Shown here: in pieces, positions 16,936 through 24,356 of the stretch
Position numbering within the stretch: the stretch's first letter is position 1
How the letters are laid out: each line of letters begins with the position of its first letter
Assembly: GCA_023267045.1 (NCBI GenBank)
Contig: JAHFOB010000008.1
Span: 1-46,233 of the forward strand
From: Candidatus Zambryskiibacteriota bacterium
Lineage (GTDB): Bacteria > Patescibacteriota > Minisyncoccia > Phycocordibacterales > DATDWN01
Length of the DNA: 46,233 bases
Direction of reading: 5' to 3'
Notes under the pieces: model-generated
Seen by the model: only the letters and a program-made list of their open reading frames with translations
Databases searched by the model: none
What the model was told of the DNA's origin: nothing
Program-made: the position numbers and the translations under genes

Positions 16936-17262
16936 ATGAGACGGGAATCTGAAGAAACGAGTTTCGAGAACCGACTCACTAACGGCATGTGGAAGTTCAG
17001 CGACAGAGTGGGTATGCAAACTCTGATTGGGTTTGCCGAGTTTATGCGTGACAACACCATTGATGGTTTTCGGTATCAGGACATTGCCATCAGGCAGTGT
17101 TCGCGAAATCAGATCGCCATCTGGTTCACGTATATCCGCGAAATCGAGACTCGAGAGAGCCACGACTCATACTTCAAGCAGATGACGGACCGTTTCAAGA
17201 AACGTTTCGGAAATGACTTTGTCGGCTGGGATATCTCCTCATCAATGACCGTGGTGAAGTAG
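16936..17262 (+). CDS. Accessory protein of unknown function
   Basis: A 108-aa protein I do not recognise. It is rich in charged and aromatic residues and mostly helical (LTNGMWKFSDRVGMQTLIGFAEFMRDNT; YQDIAIRQCSRNQIAIWFTYIREIE). The second segment could be a helix-turn-helix, but that is weak. It has a strong promoter, a weak AGAAG ribosome site and a good terminator, so it is a stand-alone unit between gyrB and the RAYT. GC content is above that of the surrounding core genes. Confidence 0.6.
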   Translation: MRRESEETSFENRLTNGMWKFSDRVGMQTLIGFAEFMRDNTIDGFRYQDIAIRQCSRNQIAIWFTYIREIETRESHDSYFKQMTDRFKKRFGNDFVGWDISSSMTVVK

Positions 17263-17277
17263 ATCCCCGAACAGAAT

Positions 17278-17315
17278 CCCGTACAGAAATGTACAAACTC
17301 TGTACGGGGTTTTTG
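17278..17315 (+). terminator. Terminator of the 108-aa gene
   Basis: CCCGTACAGA / TCTGTACGGG stem followed by TTTTTGTTTT. Confidence 0.8.
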
Positions 17316-17321
17316 TTTTAC

Positions 17322-18035
17322 TTAAATTTCATCTCCATTATTTACCCCTACATCGGAAGTCGGGGTAAATGTGAGCCATTCAAAAATCTCATCATCAAAA
17401 ACTTTTTGATCTAGAAAATAATCTGGGAAATCTTCTCGAGAAATTATTTTGTTTTCTAATCTTTTTTTGCCTCTAAAGTCGGGGTAGCTACTCCATTTAT
17501 ATTTATTGAGAAATTCTAAAGCTTTTTTGTTGTCCTTCAATCCATTCTCTTTCCATTTGGGAAAAATCATTTTCACTGGATTTAAATGAATATAAGAAAA
17601 AATGTATTTTAGATAGATATCACTACTCACATGAGTAGCTTTAAAATTTGATTCAAACAAACCGCCAACTCTCTCATATTTTTTATTAAAATACTTAGAA
17701 TACGCTAGACATAACTTTCTCATAAATACACTAATTGAATCTTCCCCGACTTCCGATGTAGGGGAGATGTTTAAAAGAAGATGAAAATGATTTGGCATTA
17801 GTACCCATGCTCCAATGGAAACAATGTCTTTGTTTTTTTTGAAATCCAAAGCATCGATATTTTTTTCCACAATATCATCACGAAAGTTAAAACTTTTATT
17901 AGAATTACACAAATAAAGAAGTTTGATGAACCTGTCCTTATCATTATCATCGAGAAAAATAATTTGCTTACTATTTCCCCTGTTATACAGATGATAAAAT
18001 TCACCCTCAACAAATTCTGTTTTTCTTTCAGCCAT
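17322..18035 (-). CDS. REP-associated tyrosine transposase (RAYT, HUH/Y1 family)
   Basis: A 237-aa Y1-type HUH nuclease. The metal-binding HUH motif is in WVLMPNHFHLLL (H83, H85) and the candidate catalytic Tyr lies in YLKYIFSYIHLNPVK (Y144 or Y148). RAYTs cut single-stranded REP hairpins. Three copies of one REP are here: 17341-17369 (inside the C-terminal codons, encoding FTPTSDVGV), 17743-17765 (encoding ISPTSEVGE, just after the HUH motif) and 18047-18074 (12 bp upstream of the start). The two outer REPs are in opposite orientation, as in BIMEs. Confidence 0.92.
   Translation of the reverse strand: MAERKTEFVEGEFYHLYNRGNSKQIIFLDDNDKDRFIKLLYLCNSNKSFNFRDDIVEKNIDALDFKKNKDIVSIGAWVLMPNHFHLLLNISPTSEVGEDSISVFMRKLCLAYSKYFNKKYERVGGLFESNFKATHVSSDIYLKYIFSYIHLNPVKMIFPKWKENGLKDNKKALEFLNKYKWSSYPDFRGKKRLENKIISREDFPDYFLDQKVFDDEIFEWLTFTPTSDVGVNNGDEI
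17341..17369. repeat. REP at the RAYT 3' end
   Basis: TTTACCCC / GGGGTAAA stem around a loop containing ACATCGGAAGT. It encodes the last residues of the transposase. Confidence 0.75.
17743..17765. repeat. REP inside the RAYT gene
   Basis: TCCCC / GGGGA stem around GACTTCCGATGTA. It is inverted relative to the copy at 17341 and encodes PTSEVG next to the HUH motif. Confidence 0.72.
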
Positions 18036-18046
18036 AATATACCTAT

Positions 18047-18074
18047 ACTACCCCGACTTCCGATGTAGGGGTAG
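18047..18074. repeat. REP upstream of the RAYT gene
   Basis: ACTACCCC / GGGGTAGT stem around GACTTCCGATGTA, inverted relative to the 17341 copy. It lies between the RAYT start and the pheT 3' end. Confidence 0.75.
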
Positions 18075-18094
18075 TTGTTGGGGTTTTGTTTTTA

Positions 18095-18607
18095 TTACCT
18101 AATTTCGAAGTTTTCTTGTGCCTTGAGAGTTTCGTAAATCGGATTCATCACAGCATTTATCTCTTCATCTGTCAGAGTTTTTTCGGACGATTGGAAAATC
18201 AGTCGAAATGCATAGGAAGTTTTGTTGTCTTTGCTAAACGTGTCGAACAAACTAAAACGCACAACATTTGAATTGAAGTGCTGTTTTATAATTTCCTCCA
18301 CTTTTTCAACAGGAGTTTCATTTGGAACAAAGACGGCAACATCCCTGACGGCAAATGGATATGGCGAGATTGGTTTGTATACAACTTGGACATCGGATGT
18401 CCAAGTGAATAAATCATCTGGATACTTTTCCGGAATGGTCACCTCTTTCATAAATCTATGTAAATCTATCTCTGCCATACCACCGACAATAGAAACATTG
18501 CCAACAGAAACTTTCAGTTCACTCTCGATTGTCTGGATTGCCTTGGCGATTTCTTCATCAGAAGACATAGCTTTTTTGCTTTTGGGATGTCTCTCACCGA
18601 TCGACAA
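18095..18607 (-). CDS. pheT: PheT C-terminal part (FDX-ACB domain) after an in-frame amber codon
   Basis: A 170-aa frame carrying the end of the PheT catalytic-like module and the ferredoxin-fold anticodon-binding domain (PYPFAVRDVAVFVPNETPVEKVEEII; FDTFSKDNKTSYAFRLIFQSSEKTLTDEEI). It is in the same frame as the N-terminal part, separated only by TAG and three codons. A TTG (18605-18607) or the ATG of MSSDEE could restart translation, but neither has a convincing ribosome site. A 23-nt palindrome at 18384-18406 encodes TWTSDVQV. Confidence 0.8.
   Translation of the reverse strand: MSIGERHPKSKKAMSSDEEIAKAIQTIESELKVSVGNVSIVGGMAEIDLHRFMKEVTIPEKYPDDLFTWTSDVQVVYKPISPYPFAVRDVAVFVPNETPVEKVEEIIKQHFNSNVVRFSLFDTFSKDNKTSYAFRLIFQSSEKTLTDEEINAVMNPIYETLKAQENFEIR
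18384..18406. repeat. REP-like palindrome in frame in pheT
   Basis: A perfect stem, ACTTGGACATC / GATGTCCAAGT, around a single G. The central ACATCGGATGT closely matches the ACATCGGAAGT loop of the RAYT REPs, while the stem differs with both sides changed, as expected for a diverged REP. Confidence 0.65.
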
Positions 18608-18616
18608 ATGCAGACT

Positions 18617-20005
18617 CTACCCTTTTTCACTAAAGACTTTACCTATTTCAAAAAGTTTAACTTGGGATAGTCCTAAAAGATCTAGAAATTTGAAATTGTT
18701 ATCGAGAGATAATTCCATGAAAGACAAAAGATTTTGTCGTAAAAACTTTTTGTCAGAAGCAAGAGGATTTTCAAGTTCGACTTGACCAGAGTTAGCAAAA
18801 GCGTAGGTATATATTTCTGAAAATCCTATTTTTACCAAAACTTTTCGAATAAGATGTGAAAGATAAACCTCCGCATTTACATTAATTTTTTCTGCCTCCG
18901 CCAAATCTGTAACCGGAATTTTATTATAGCCATATAAACGGCCAACTTCTTCTGTAAGATTTTCCGGAATTTCTAGATCAAGTCTTTCATCTGGCACAGT
19001 AACTTTTATTTCACCATCCTTTACTGTACATGAAATTTTTTGTTTCTGAAGAAGAGAAACTATGGTGCTCTCGTCGAGACTGACACCAAGAGAGCGAGAT
19101 ATTTTTTCGACTGTTGTAGAGAAAACTCTTTGTTTTTTGGGCTTTGGATATGTCTCTGTGCCACCCACAACAATTCCACCGGTGATTTCAGAAATAAGTT
19201 TCAAAGCGTACGGCAGTGCTCGATCAACAAGCACAGGTGAAATATCATTTTCAAACCTTTGGGAAGCGTCTGTACGAAGTCCTATCGTTTTTGACGTTTT
19301 GCGAACAGAAACTGCATCAAAACTCGAAAGTGACAAAATGATCTCTTTGGTTTCAAACGTCACAGAACTTTCACGACTTCCCATAATACCAGCGACATCA
19401 AGTGCTTTTGAACTATCGCCTATGACAGCCATTCCAGAATCTAGAGTGTATTCAACATCATTTAATAGTTTTATTTTTTCACCTTTTTTTGCTTCTCGAA
19501 CACTCATGTCATAGTTACCAAGCCAGTTTTTGGAAATTTTGGTCGTGTCAAAAGCATGCATCGGCTGTCCATAGCAGTACATGAGGTAGTTTGTAATATC
19601 AACGACAGAGTTTATTGATTTGTGACCGAGAGATTTTAGTTTATATTTGAGCCAGGCTGGACTTTCTTCTATTTTTAGATCTTTTATATAAATCATCACA
19701 GCTCTAGCACAAAGTTTCGAATCAAGAGAAATTTTCAGTTTATTGAATTTGGGAAATTCTGTGCCGTGCGTGGCTTCTTTCCTTTTGAGATCCATGACGG
19801 AGGCAATTTCCATGGCAAGTCCATAATGCGACAGACAATCGTGAGTCCTGTTTGGTAAAATTTTTACATCAAGAATTTTATCGTCCTGAATATTTTCTAC
19901 CCCTTCAACTTCAAAAGAGTGCATGGTCAGAGAATTCACCACTTGATCCAATTGTGGCAGTTCTCCGTCTATATATTCACTTAACCATTTATAGGAGAAT
20001 TTCAT
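18617..20005 (-). CDS. pheT: Phenylalanyl-tRNA synthetase beta chain, N-terminal part
   Basis: A 462-aa frame starting MKFSYKWLSEYID as in PheT, with the B3/B4 module (ILPNRTHDCLSHYGLAMEIA; GHKSINSVVDITNYLMYCYGQPMHAFD) and the B5 region (TEEVGRLYGYNKIP). The EMAP-like B2 tRNA-binding insertion of long PheT proteins is absent. The frame stops at TAG (18617-18619) in KVFSEKG, where the family normally continues into the next strand; downstream codons continue the same protein. It could be a nonsense mutation, assembly error, natural split or readthrough. Start codon clear; pheS lies just upstream. Confidence 0.9.
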   Translation of the reverse strand: MKFSYKWLSEYIDGELPQLDQVVNSLTMHSFEVEGVENIQDDKILDVKILPNRTHDCLSHYGLAMEIASVMDLKRKEATHGTEFPKFNKLKISLDSKLCARAVMIYIKDLKIEESPAWLKYKLKSLGHKSINSVVDITNYLMYCYGQPMHAFDTTKISKNWLGNYDMSVREAKKGEKIKLLNDVEYTLDSGMAVIGDSSKALDVAGIMGSRESSVTFETKEIILSLSSFDAVSVRKTSKTIGLRTDASQRFENDISPVLVDRALPYALKLISEITGGIVVGGTETYPKPKKQRVFSTTVEKISRSLGVSLDESTIVSLLQKQKISCTVKDGEIKVTVPDERLDLEIPENLTEEVGRLYGYNKIPVTDLAEAEKINVNAEVYLSHLIRKVLVKIGFSEIYTYAFANSGQVELENPLASDKKFLRQNLLSFMELSLDNNFKFLDLLGLSQVKLFEIGKVFSEKG

Positions 20006-20041
20006 AATTTTAGTAAAAAGTTGAAAGTATAAAGTATAAAG

Positions 20042-20797
20042 TTAGAACTGTGATACCAAACGCAAATCACCTTGGTAAAAAAGTCGAACGTCGTCGATGC
20101 CATATTTCAGCATAGCAATACGGTCAACTCCACAACCAAAAGCAAACCCGGAGAATTTTTTAGAATCAATACCTGAACTTTCCAAAACTTTTGGATGAAC
20201 AAGGCCTGCTCCGAGAATTTCGACAAAGCCAGTGCCTTTGCAAACTGAACACTGTAATATTTCTTCGGGATTTTTTCCATCACATTTGAAACAGGACATG
20301 TCTACCTCAACACCTGGTTCGACGAACGGGAAATAACTCGGTCGCAAACGTAAATTTGTTTTTTTGCCGAACAATTTTTCAAGAAAAGTTTCTATAGTCC
20401 ATTTCAAATTGGCCATGGAAATGTTCTCGCCAACAACAAGCCCTTCAAGCTGATAGAACTGGGCTTCGTGCGTTGCGTCAGTCGCTTCATGGCGGAAAAC
20501 TTTGCCTGGAGCGATAATGCGAAGTGGAGGCTTGTGCGCTTCCATATAGCGAACCTGCACGGGTGAGGTGTGTGTTCGGAGCAACTTGCGAGCGTTTAGC
20601 GGTTTTAACCAAAAAGTATCCCACATATCGCGCGCTGGGTGATGTTCAGGCATGTTTAGGGAATCAAAGTTGTAGAATTCCGTCTCTATTTCTGGACCAT
20701 CTGCTATCGTAAAACCCATTTCAGTGAAAATTCTGTTTATATCTGTCAAAACCAACGTCAGTGGATGAAGATGACCTGTAATTTCTTTCATTTCCAT
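20042..20797 (-). CDS. pheS: Phenylalanyl-tRNA synthetase alpha chain, catalytic core
   Basis: A 251-aa catalytic alpha subunit. It has [28 protein letters not shown] (motif 2 region) and [21 protein letters not shown] (motif 3). The N-terminal ~90-residue tRNA-binding coiled coil of long PheS is missing. A Cys knuckle (CFKC..CSVC, about 173-194) is inserted before EILGAG; such CxxC inserts occur in other bacterial PheS. It heads the pheS-pheT pair with a 36-bp spacer. A TATAAT at 20808-20813 lies 10 nt before the ATG. Confidence 0.95.
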   Translation of the reverse strand: MEMKEITGHLHPLTLVLTDINRIFTEMGFTIADGPEIETEFYNFDSLNMPEHHPARDMWDTFWLKPLNARKLLRTHTSPVQVRYMEAHKPPLRIIAPGKVFRHEATDATHEAQFYQLEGLVVGENISMANLKWTIETFLEKLFGKKTNLRLRPSYFPFVEPGVEVDMSCFKCDGKNPEEILQCSVCKGTGFVEILGAGLVHPKVLESSGIDSKKFSGFAFGCGVDRIAMLKYGIDDVRLFYQGDLRLVSQF

Positions 20798-20807
20798 ATT
20801 GTACTAA

Positions 20808-20813
20808 ATTATA
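20808..20813 (-). promoter_or_regulatory. -10 box of pheS
   Basis: GCTATAAT 10 nt upstream of the ATG, implying a leader of at most a few nucleotides. Confidence 0.45.
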
Positions 20814-20878
20814 GCTTAAACATTGAAAAAACTAAAGAAAAAGGTTAGTATTCTTTGGAACGTTATCGCTTCTAAATC

Positions 20879-22126
20879 ATGTCAGAGACCACGAACATAA
20901 TTACTTATATTTTCCTCTTTTTATCCCTCAATTTCGAGGTATTTCTCCTTATCACCTACTTTGAAAATAGGTTGGAGATAAAAAAGGAGAATTTTGGTTT
21001 AGTACCTGAAATAAAAAAATATCTTTCAGTTACAATAATCGTGCCTTGCTGGAATGAAGAAGCAACGGTATCAAAAACTGTCTATTCCCTACTTAATCTA
21101 GATTATCCAAAAGATAAACTAAAAATAATGGTCGTCAACGACGGTTCAACAGACAGTACATGGCAAGTTGTCCAGAAATTTAAAAATCACCCACAAATAG
21201 TTCTGCACAGCAAAGAAAACGGCGGAAAATATACAGCTCTGAATTACGGACTTTCAAATCTGACTACAGATCTTGTCGGTTGTTTGGATGCTGACTCCTA
21301 CGTACATAAAGACGCACTGAAACATATCATGATTCATTTCCAGAATAAAGAGATAATGGCAGTTGCTCCATCTATCAAACTTTGGCAACCAAAATCAATC
21401 TTGCAATTGTTACAAAAAGTAGAATATGGCTTTGGAATTTTCACCAGAAAAATGTTCCATTATATGCAAGCTATTTATATTACACCCGGACCGTTTTCTA
21501 TTTTCAAACGAGAAGTTTTTGAAAAACTTGGTGGTTACAAACACGCTCACAATACTGAAGATATCGAGATCGCTCTACGCATGCAGAAAAATGGCTATAA
21601 AATAGCCCATGCTCACAATGCTATTGTGTACACTATCCCGCCACGGACTGTAAAAAAACTTTTGAAACAACGTGTTCGCTGGTCACATGGATTTATAAAA
21701 AATGCTTCTGACTATCGTGATATGTTTTTCAATAAAAAGTACGGCAATGTTGGGATGCTCATACTGCCTATGGCTGCTATTTCTGTTGTCTCTGTAATTT
21801 TCGTCTCAACAGTTTCTGTAATAACAATTCTACAAAAACTCTGGAGTGGATATGTACGATTTCAAGCTATTGGTTGGAATATCCATTGGAGTGGTTGGAA
21901 TTTTGATTGGTTTTACATAAACACACAGTTTATCGCCATAGTCGGAATTGTTGTGGCTTTGGGAACGATAAGTATGATACTGATGTCAAAAAAAATGTCC
22001 GAAGGTAAACTAGATGTAGGTATGGATTTGATTTATTACCTAGCTTTGTATATGTTTATAGCTCCACTGTGGATGGGCAAAGCCGTTTATAATGCTCTGT
22101 TCAAGGTTAAAACCAGTTGGAGATAA
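20879..22126 (+). CDS. Membrane-bound processive glycosyltransferase, family 2
   Basis: A 415-aa GT-A glycosyltransferase. One N-terminal helix (about 6-28), then VTIIVPCWNEE, VVNDGSTDST, the DAD metal motif (GCLDADSY), TED (HNTEDIEIALRM) and QRVRW, the Q(Q/R)xRW motif of processive polysaccharide synthases. Several C-terminal membrane segments follow (about 300-325, 357-378, 390-410). It probably makes a surface or biofilm polysaccharide from a UDP-sugar; the product cannot be named. The next gene starts 3 bp after its stop, so they form an operon. Confidence 0.9.
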   Translation: MSETTNIITYIFLFLSLNFEVFLLITYFENRLEIKKENFGLVPEIKKYLSVTIIVPCWNEEATVSKTVYSLLNLDYPKDKLKIMVVNDGSTDSTWQVVQKFKNHPQIVLHSKENGGKYTALNYGLSNLTTDLVGCLDADSYVHKDALKHIMIHFQNKEIMAVAPSIKLWQPKSILQLLQKVEYGFGIFTRKMFHYMQAIYITPGPFSIFKREVFEKLGGYKHAHNTEDIEIALRMQKNGYKIAHAHNAIVYTIPPRTVKKLLKQRVRWSHGFIKNASDYRDMFFNKKYGNVGMLILPMAAISVVSVIFVSTVSVITILQKLWSGYVRFQAIGWNIHWSGWNFDWFYINTQFIAIVGIVVALGTISMILMSKKMSEGKLDVGMDLIYYLALYMFIAPLWMGKAVYNALFKVKTSWR

Positions 22127-22128
22127 TC

Positions 22129-22812
22129 ATGGAAAATAAAACTAATTGGAAAAAATACATATTCTCTTTTGTTATTACAGCAATTATTTTTGCTACAGCT
22201 ATTATTCTGTCTAACTATTTTGCCAATAAGAAACTGGATGAGATAAGGAATATTCAAGATAAAATCGCTATAGATATTCTCTCTTCTGAAACACAATTTT
22301 CACTTCTCGAAGAATCGTCTTGTAAAGATGTTGGGGTTGGAACACTTTCAACAGAACTAGGGGGTTTAGAAGACAAACTTTCTTATACAGAAAGTCAGCG
22401 TGGACATAATGACCCAGAAGTACTGACGCTAAAAAGATACTATTCTCTGCTTGAAATAAAAGACTACTTGCTAATGAATAAAATCAGCGACAAATGCAAA
22501 AAAACTCCTTTGTCTATAATTTATTTCTACTCAACCGACGACACATGCAATGACTGTGAAAAAGAAGGCTACGTTCTGACAAACTTACGAGAAACGTATC
22601 CAGAACTGCGAGTATATTCTTTTGACTACAACATCGATCTTTCTGCGGTAAAAACTCTGATTTCTATAAACAAGGTGAAAGACACGTTGCCAGCAATAGT
22701 TATAAAAGATAAAACTTATTATGGATTCCAGAGTATAGAAGATCTAGAAAAAGCCATGCCAGAGTTGGCAAAAATAAAAGCCGCCGAAGCAACTACAACA
22801 ATTCAAAAGTAA
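22129..22812 (+). CDS. Membrane-anchored thioredoxin-like protein
   Basis: A 227-aa protein with one N-terminal membrane helix (about 10-31), a coiled/helical middle and a C-terminal thioredoxin-like region with IIYFYSTDDTCNDCEKEGYVL (CNDC redox pair), then DYNIDLSAV and LPAIVI (the cis-Pro region). It faces outward if N-in. It could support oxidation or reduction of secreted proteins. The start at 22129 is chosen for GGAG 7 nt upstream, overlapping the glycosyltransferase stop; the open frame extends slightly further. Confidence 0.75.
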   Translation: MENKTNWKKYIFSFVITAIIFATAIILSNYFANKKLDEIRNIQDKIAIDILSSETQFSLLEESSCKDVGVGTLSTELGGLEDKLSYTESQRGHNDPEVLTLKRYYSLLEIKDYLLMNKISDKCKKTPLSIIYFYSTDDTCNDCEKEGYVLTNLRETYPELRVYSFDYNIDLSAVKTLISINKVKDTLPAIVIKDKTYYGFQSIEDLEKAMPELAKIKAAEATTTIQK

Positions 22813-22832
22813 TGTTTGACTAAATAATTTAC

Positions 22833-22997
22833 TTACTCACCGATTTTCCAACCAAGATAGATACCCAAAAAACCTCCAATAGCCGAGCCAAAAACCCCAC
22901 CAATACCAAAAGCGCTACCACCAAAAAGTGATGGTATAAAGCCACCTAGAGTTGAACCGACAAAGAGCCCGAGCCAAACAAGTTTTGAACGATCCAT
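22833..22997 (-). CDS. Glycine-zipper membrane peptide
   Basis: A 54-aa protein dominated by Gly-rich hydrophobic sequence (WLGLFVGSTLGGFIPSLFGGSAFG; FGSAIGGFLGIYLGWKIGE), two membrane helices with GxxxG/GG packing motifs. It looks like a glycine-zipper small membrane protein; AtpI-like is a possibility, but no ATP synthase genes are near. Promoter TTGAAT, 16 bp, TATAAT (23004-23009) with 6 nt to the ATG, so leaderless. Convergent with the thioredoxin-like gene. Confidence 0.65.
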   Translation of the reverse strand: MDRSKLVWLGLFVGSTLGGFIPSLFGGSAFGIGGVFGSAIGGFLGIYLGWKIGE

Positions 22998-23003
22998 GAG
23001 AGA

Positions 23004-23009
23004 ATTATA
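23004..23009 (-). promoter_or_regulatory. -10 box of the glycine-zipper gene
   Basis: TATAAT with 6 nt to the ATG; -35-like TTGAAT 16 bp upstream. Confidence 0.55.
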
Positions 23010-23107
23010 CTATGTTGGAAGTTGAATTCAAACTTGTTCGCAATCTTACAGATTCTGTACACCTGTTCTGTTTTTATTTCGCAAACTCATAAAAACTATC
23101 ACAGGTC

Positions 23108-23132
23108 TTAAAAGTCGCCCCGCGACTTTTAA
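23108..23132. terminator. Hairpin between tRNA-Thr and the glycine-zipper gene
   Basis: TTAAAAGTCGC / GCGACTTTTAA with a 3-nt loop; a strong stem that can act on either strand. Confidence 0.5.
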
Positions 23133-23164
23133 CCTCTCAGGTTACACCTGACAGTGTGGCACAG

Positions 23165-23189
23165 AAAATCCCGCTAACGCGGGATTTTT
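23165..23189 (-). terminator. tRNA-Thr terminator
   Basis: AAAATCCCGC / GCGGGATTTT stem directly after the encoded CCA, with a TTTTC tail on the minus strand. Confidence 0.75.
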
Positions 23190-23264
23190 GGAGCCACCTG
23201 TCAGGTTTGAACTGACGACCTGCCGTTTACAAAACGGCTGCTCTACCAACTGAGCTAAGGTGGC
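23189..23264 (-). tRNA. tRNA-Thr (anticodon TGT)
   Basis: A complete cloverleaf: acceptor GCCACCT/AGGTGGC, D arm with AGTTGGTAGA, anticodon stem GCCGT/ACGGC with loop TTTGTAA, T arm GTCAG/CTGAC with TTCAAAC, discriminator T and encoded CCA. Confidence 0.95.
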
Positions 23265-23304
23265 AATAAAACAAGAATAATTTAACACAAAAAACTCTAA
23301 TTTA

Positions 23305-23685
23305 CTAGATTTTGTGGCTTTTAGTGCCTGTCTTGTCTTCAGCCAATCTCTCCAAGAAAAATGAAACTGAGCCGTTGGATCGCAATACTCTACGTCCACG
23401 GAAACCGTCTCCGGCGCTATAGTATTTCTTTGAGACGTGATCTTTTGTTCGAACAAGCATTTCGTAGATGTATGAAGGTAAAAACTCAAAAATAAATATG
23501 TTGGTTATTTTTTTGTATCTGTTGTATTTGAAAACTAATACCTCAACACCGTCCTGTATTTTCTCATCACCTTTTGCAAAGGTGTTTGAAAGAAAATTGA
23601 TCTTTCTAACCTTTATTTCAAATATTTTTGATGCAAGAAGACCTAGTATTGCAAAGAGTGAAATAAAAAATATTATTGTAGTCAT
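23305..23685 (-). CDS. Hypothetical protein with N-terminal membrane helix
   Basis: A 126-aa protein. One hydrophobic helix (about 2-20 TTIIFFISLFAILGLLASK) is followed by a basic cytoplasmic region ending RTKDHVSKKYYSAGDGFRGRRVLRSNGSVSFFLERL. I cannot assign a known family. It follows tsf with only a few bases between, so it is probably co-transcribed with rpsB-tsf. Function unknown. Confidence 0.65.
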   Translation of the reverse strand: MTTIIFFISLFAILGLLASKIFEIKVRKINFLSNTFAKGDEKIQDGVEVLVFKYNRYKKITNIFIFEFLPSYIYEMLVRTKDHVSKKYYSAGDGFRGRRVLRSNGSVSFFLERLAEDKTGTKSHKI

Positions 23686-23691
23686 AAATAC

Positions 23692-24183
23692 TTATTTAGA
23701 AATAGAGTATCGAACAAAACGAGAAACTTCTATTTTTTCGCCAAATTTCTGAACAGCGGTTTGTATGAGATTTGTTATTGTCACTTCTGGATTTTTTATA
23801 AACGGTTGAATTAGGAGTACCTCGCTTTGACTATCTGCCCCTGCCTCCTCCGGCTTTAGAAACTGAGGATTTGTAGCGGTAGCGTGCATAGCAATGTCTC
23901 TTGCGAGCTTTTTAAACTCTTCGTTTTGAGCTACAAAGTCGGTCTCGCATAGAAGTTCAACCAACGTTCCGACAGTGCCGGTTGCGTGAATATAAGACGA
24001 AACAACCCCAGCTCCGAGTGTTCTGTCGGATTTTTTAGAAGCAATTTCAGCACTTCTCTCAGCCAAAACAGCCACGGCTTTAGCTATGTCACCACCAGCT
24101 TCTTCTAAAGCTTTTTTACATTGCATAACAGAAACACCGGTTTTATCACGCAACTCTTTTATAAGTTCTGTTGTAATTTCCAT
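23692..24183 (-). CDS. tsf: Translation elongation factor Ts (short)
   Basis: A 163-aa EF-Ts, the nucleotide exchange factor of EF-Tu. It has the N-terminal UBA-like helix bundle (LIKELRDKTGVSVMQCKKALEEAGGDIAKA) and the core TDFVAQNEEF. Shorter than the ~280-aa E. coli protein. Start taken at MEITTEL (24183) by family N-terminus; the frame opens upstream through MSFSTTG, which is encoded by a repeat arm. The mRNA leader can pair with this arm (24181-24270). Downstream of rpsB, the usual order. Confidence 0.92.
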   Translation of the reverse strand: MEITTELIKELRDKTGVSVMQCKKALEEAGGDIAKAVAVLAERSAEIASKKSDRTLGAGVVSSYIHATGTVGTLVELLCETDFVAQNEEFKKLARDIAMHATATNPQFLKPEEAGADSQSEVLLIQPFIKNPEVTITNLIQTAVQKFGEKIEVSRFVRYSISK

Positions 24184-24270
24184 CCCGGTAGTAGAAAATG
24201 ACATAGCTCTACGAGCCAATATCACTTTCATTTTTGTTAGTTGGTAATTTCATGTCATTTTCACTACGGG
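24181..24270. repeat. Inverted-repeat element at the tsf start
   Basis: Left end ATCCCGGTAGTAG then AAAATGACAT, and right end ATGTCATTTTCA then CTACGGGAT, with CTACGAGC just inside, matching the element at the smc start. A further hairpin (GTTGGCAT / ATGCCAAC, then CTACTACGGGG) continues to ~24346, so the rpsB-tsf spacer is repeat-derived throughout. Confidence 0.6.
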
Positions 24271-24356
24271 ATAGCCCTGTAGTGAAGTTGGCATTATTTC
24301 TTGCGCTTTAGCGCTATGCCAACTTCTACTACGGGGCATATTGCCCAACCCATTAA

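Noticed and set aside
16915-17163. Minus-strand ORF opposite the 108-aa gene
   Set aside because: The plus strand has the promoter, start and terminator; the minus frame has none.
18095-20005. Genome-wide TAG reassignment to explain pheT
   Set aside because: dnaE, the 85-aa gene and others end at TAG at their expected family lengths.
23142-23489. 115-aa ORF on the minus strand
   Set aside because: It runs through tRNA-Thr and its terminator and overlaps the 126-aa gene in another frame.
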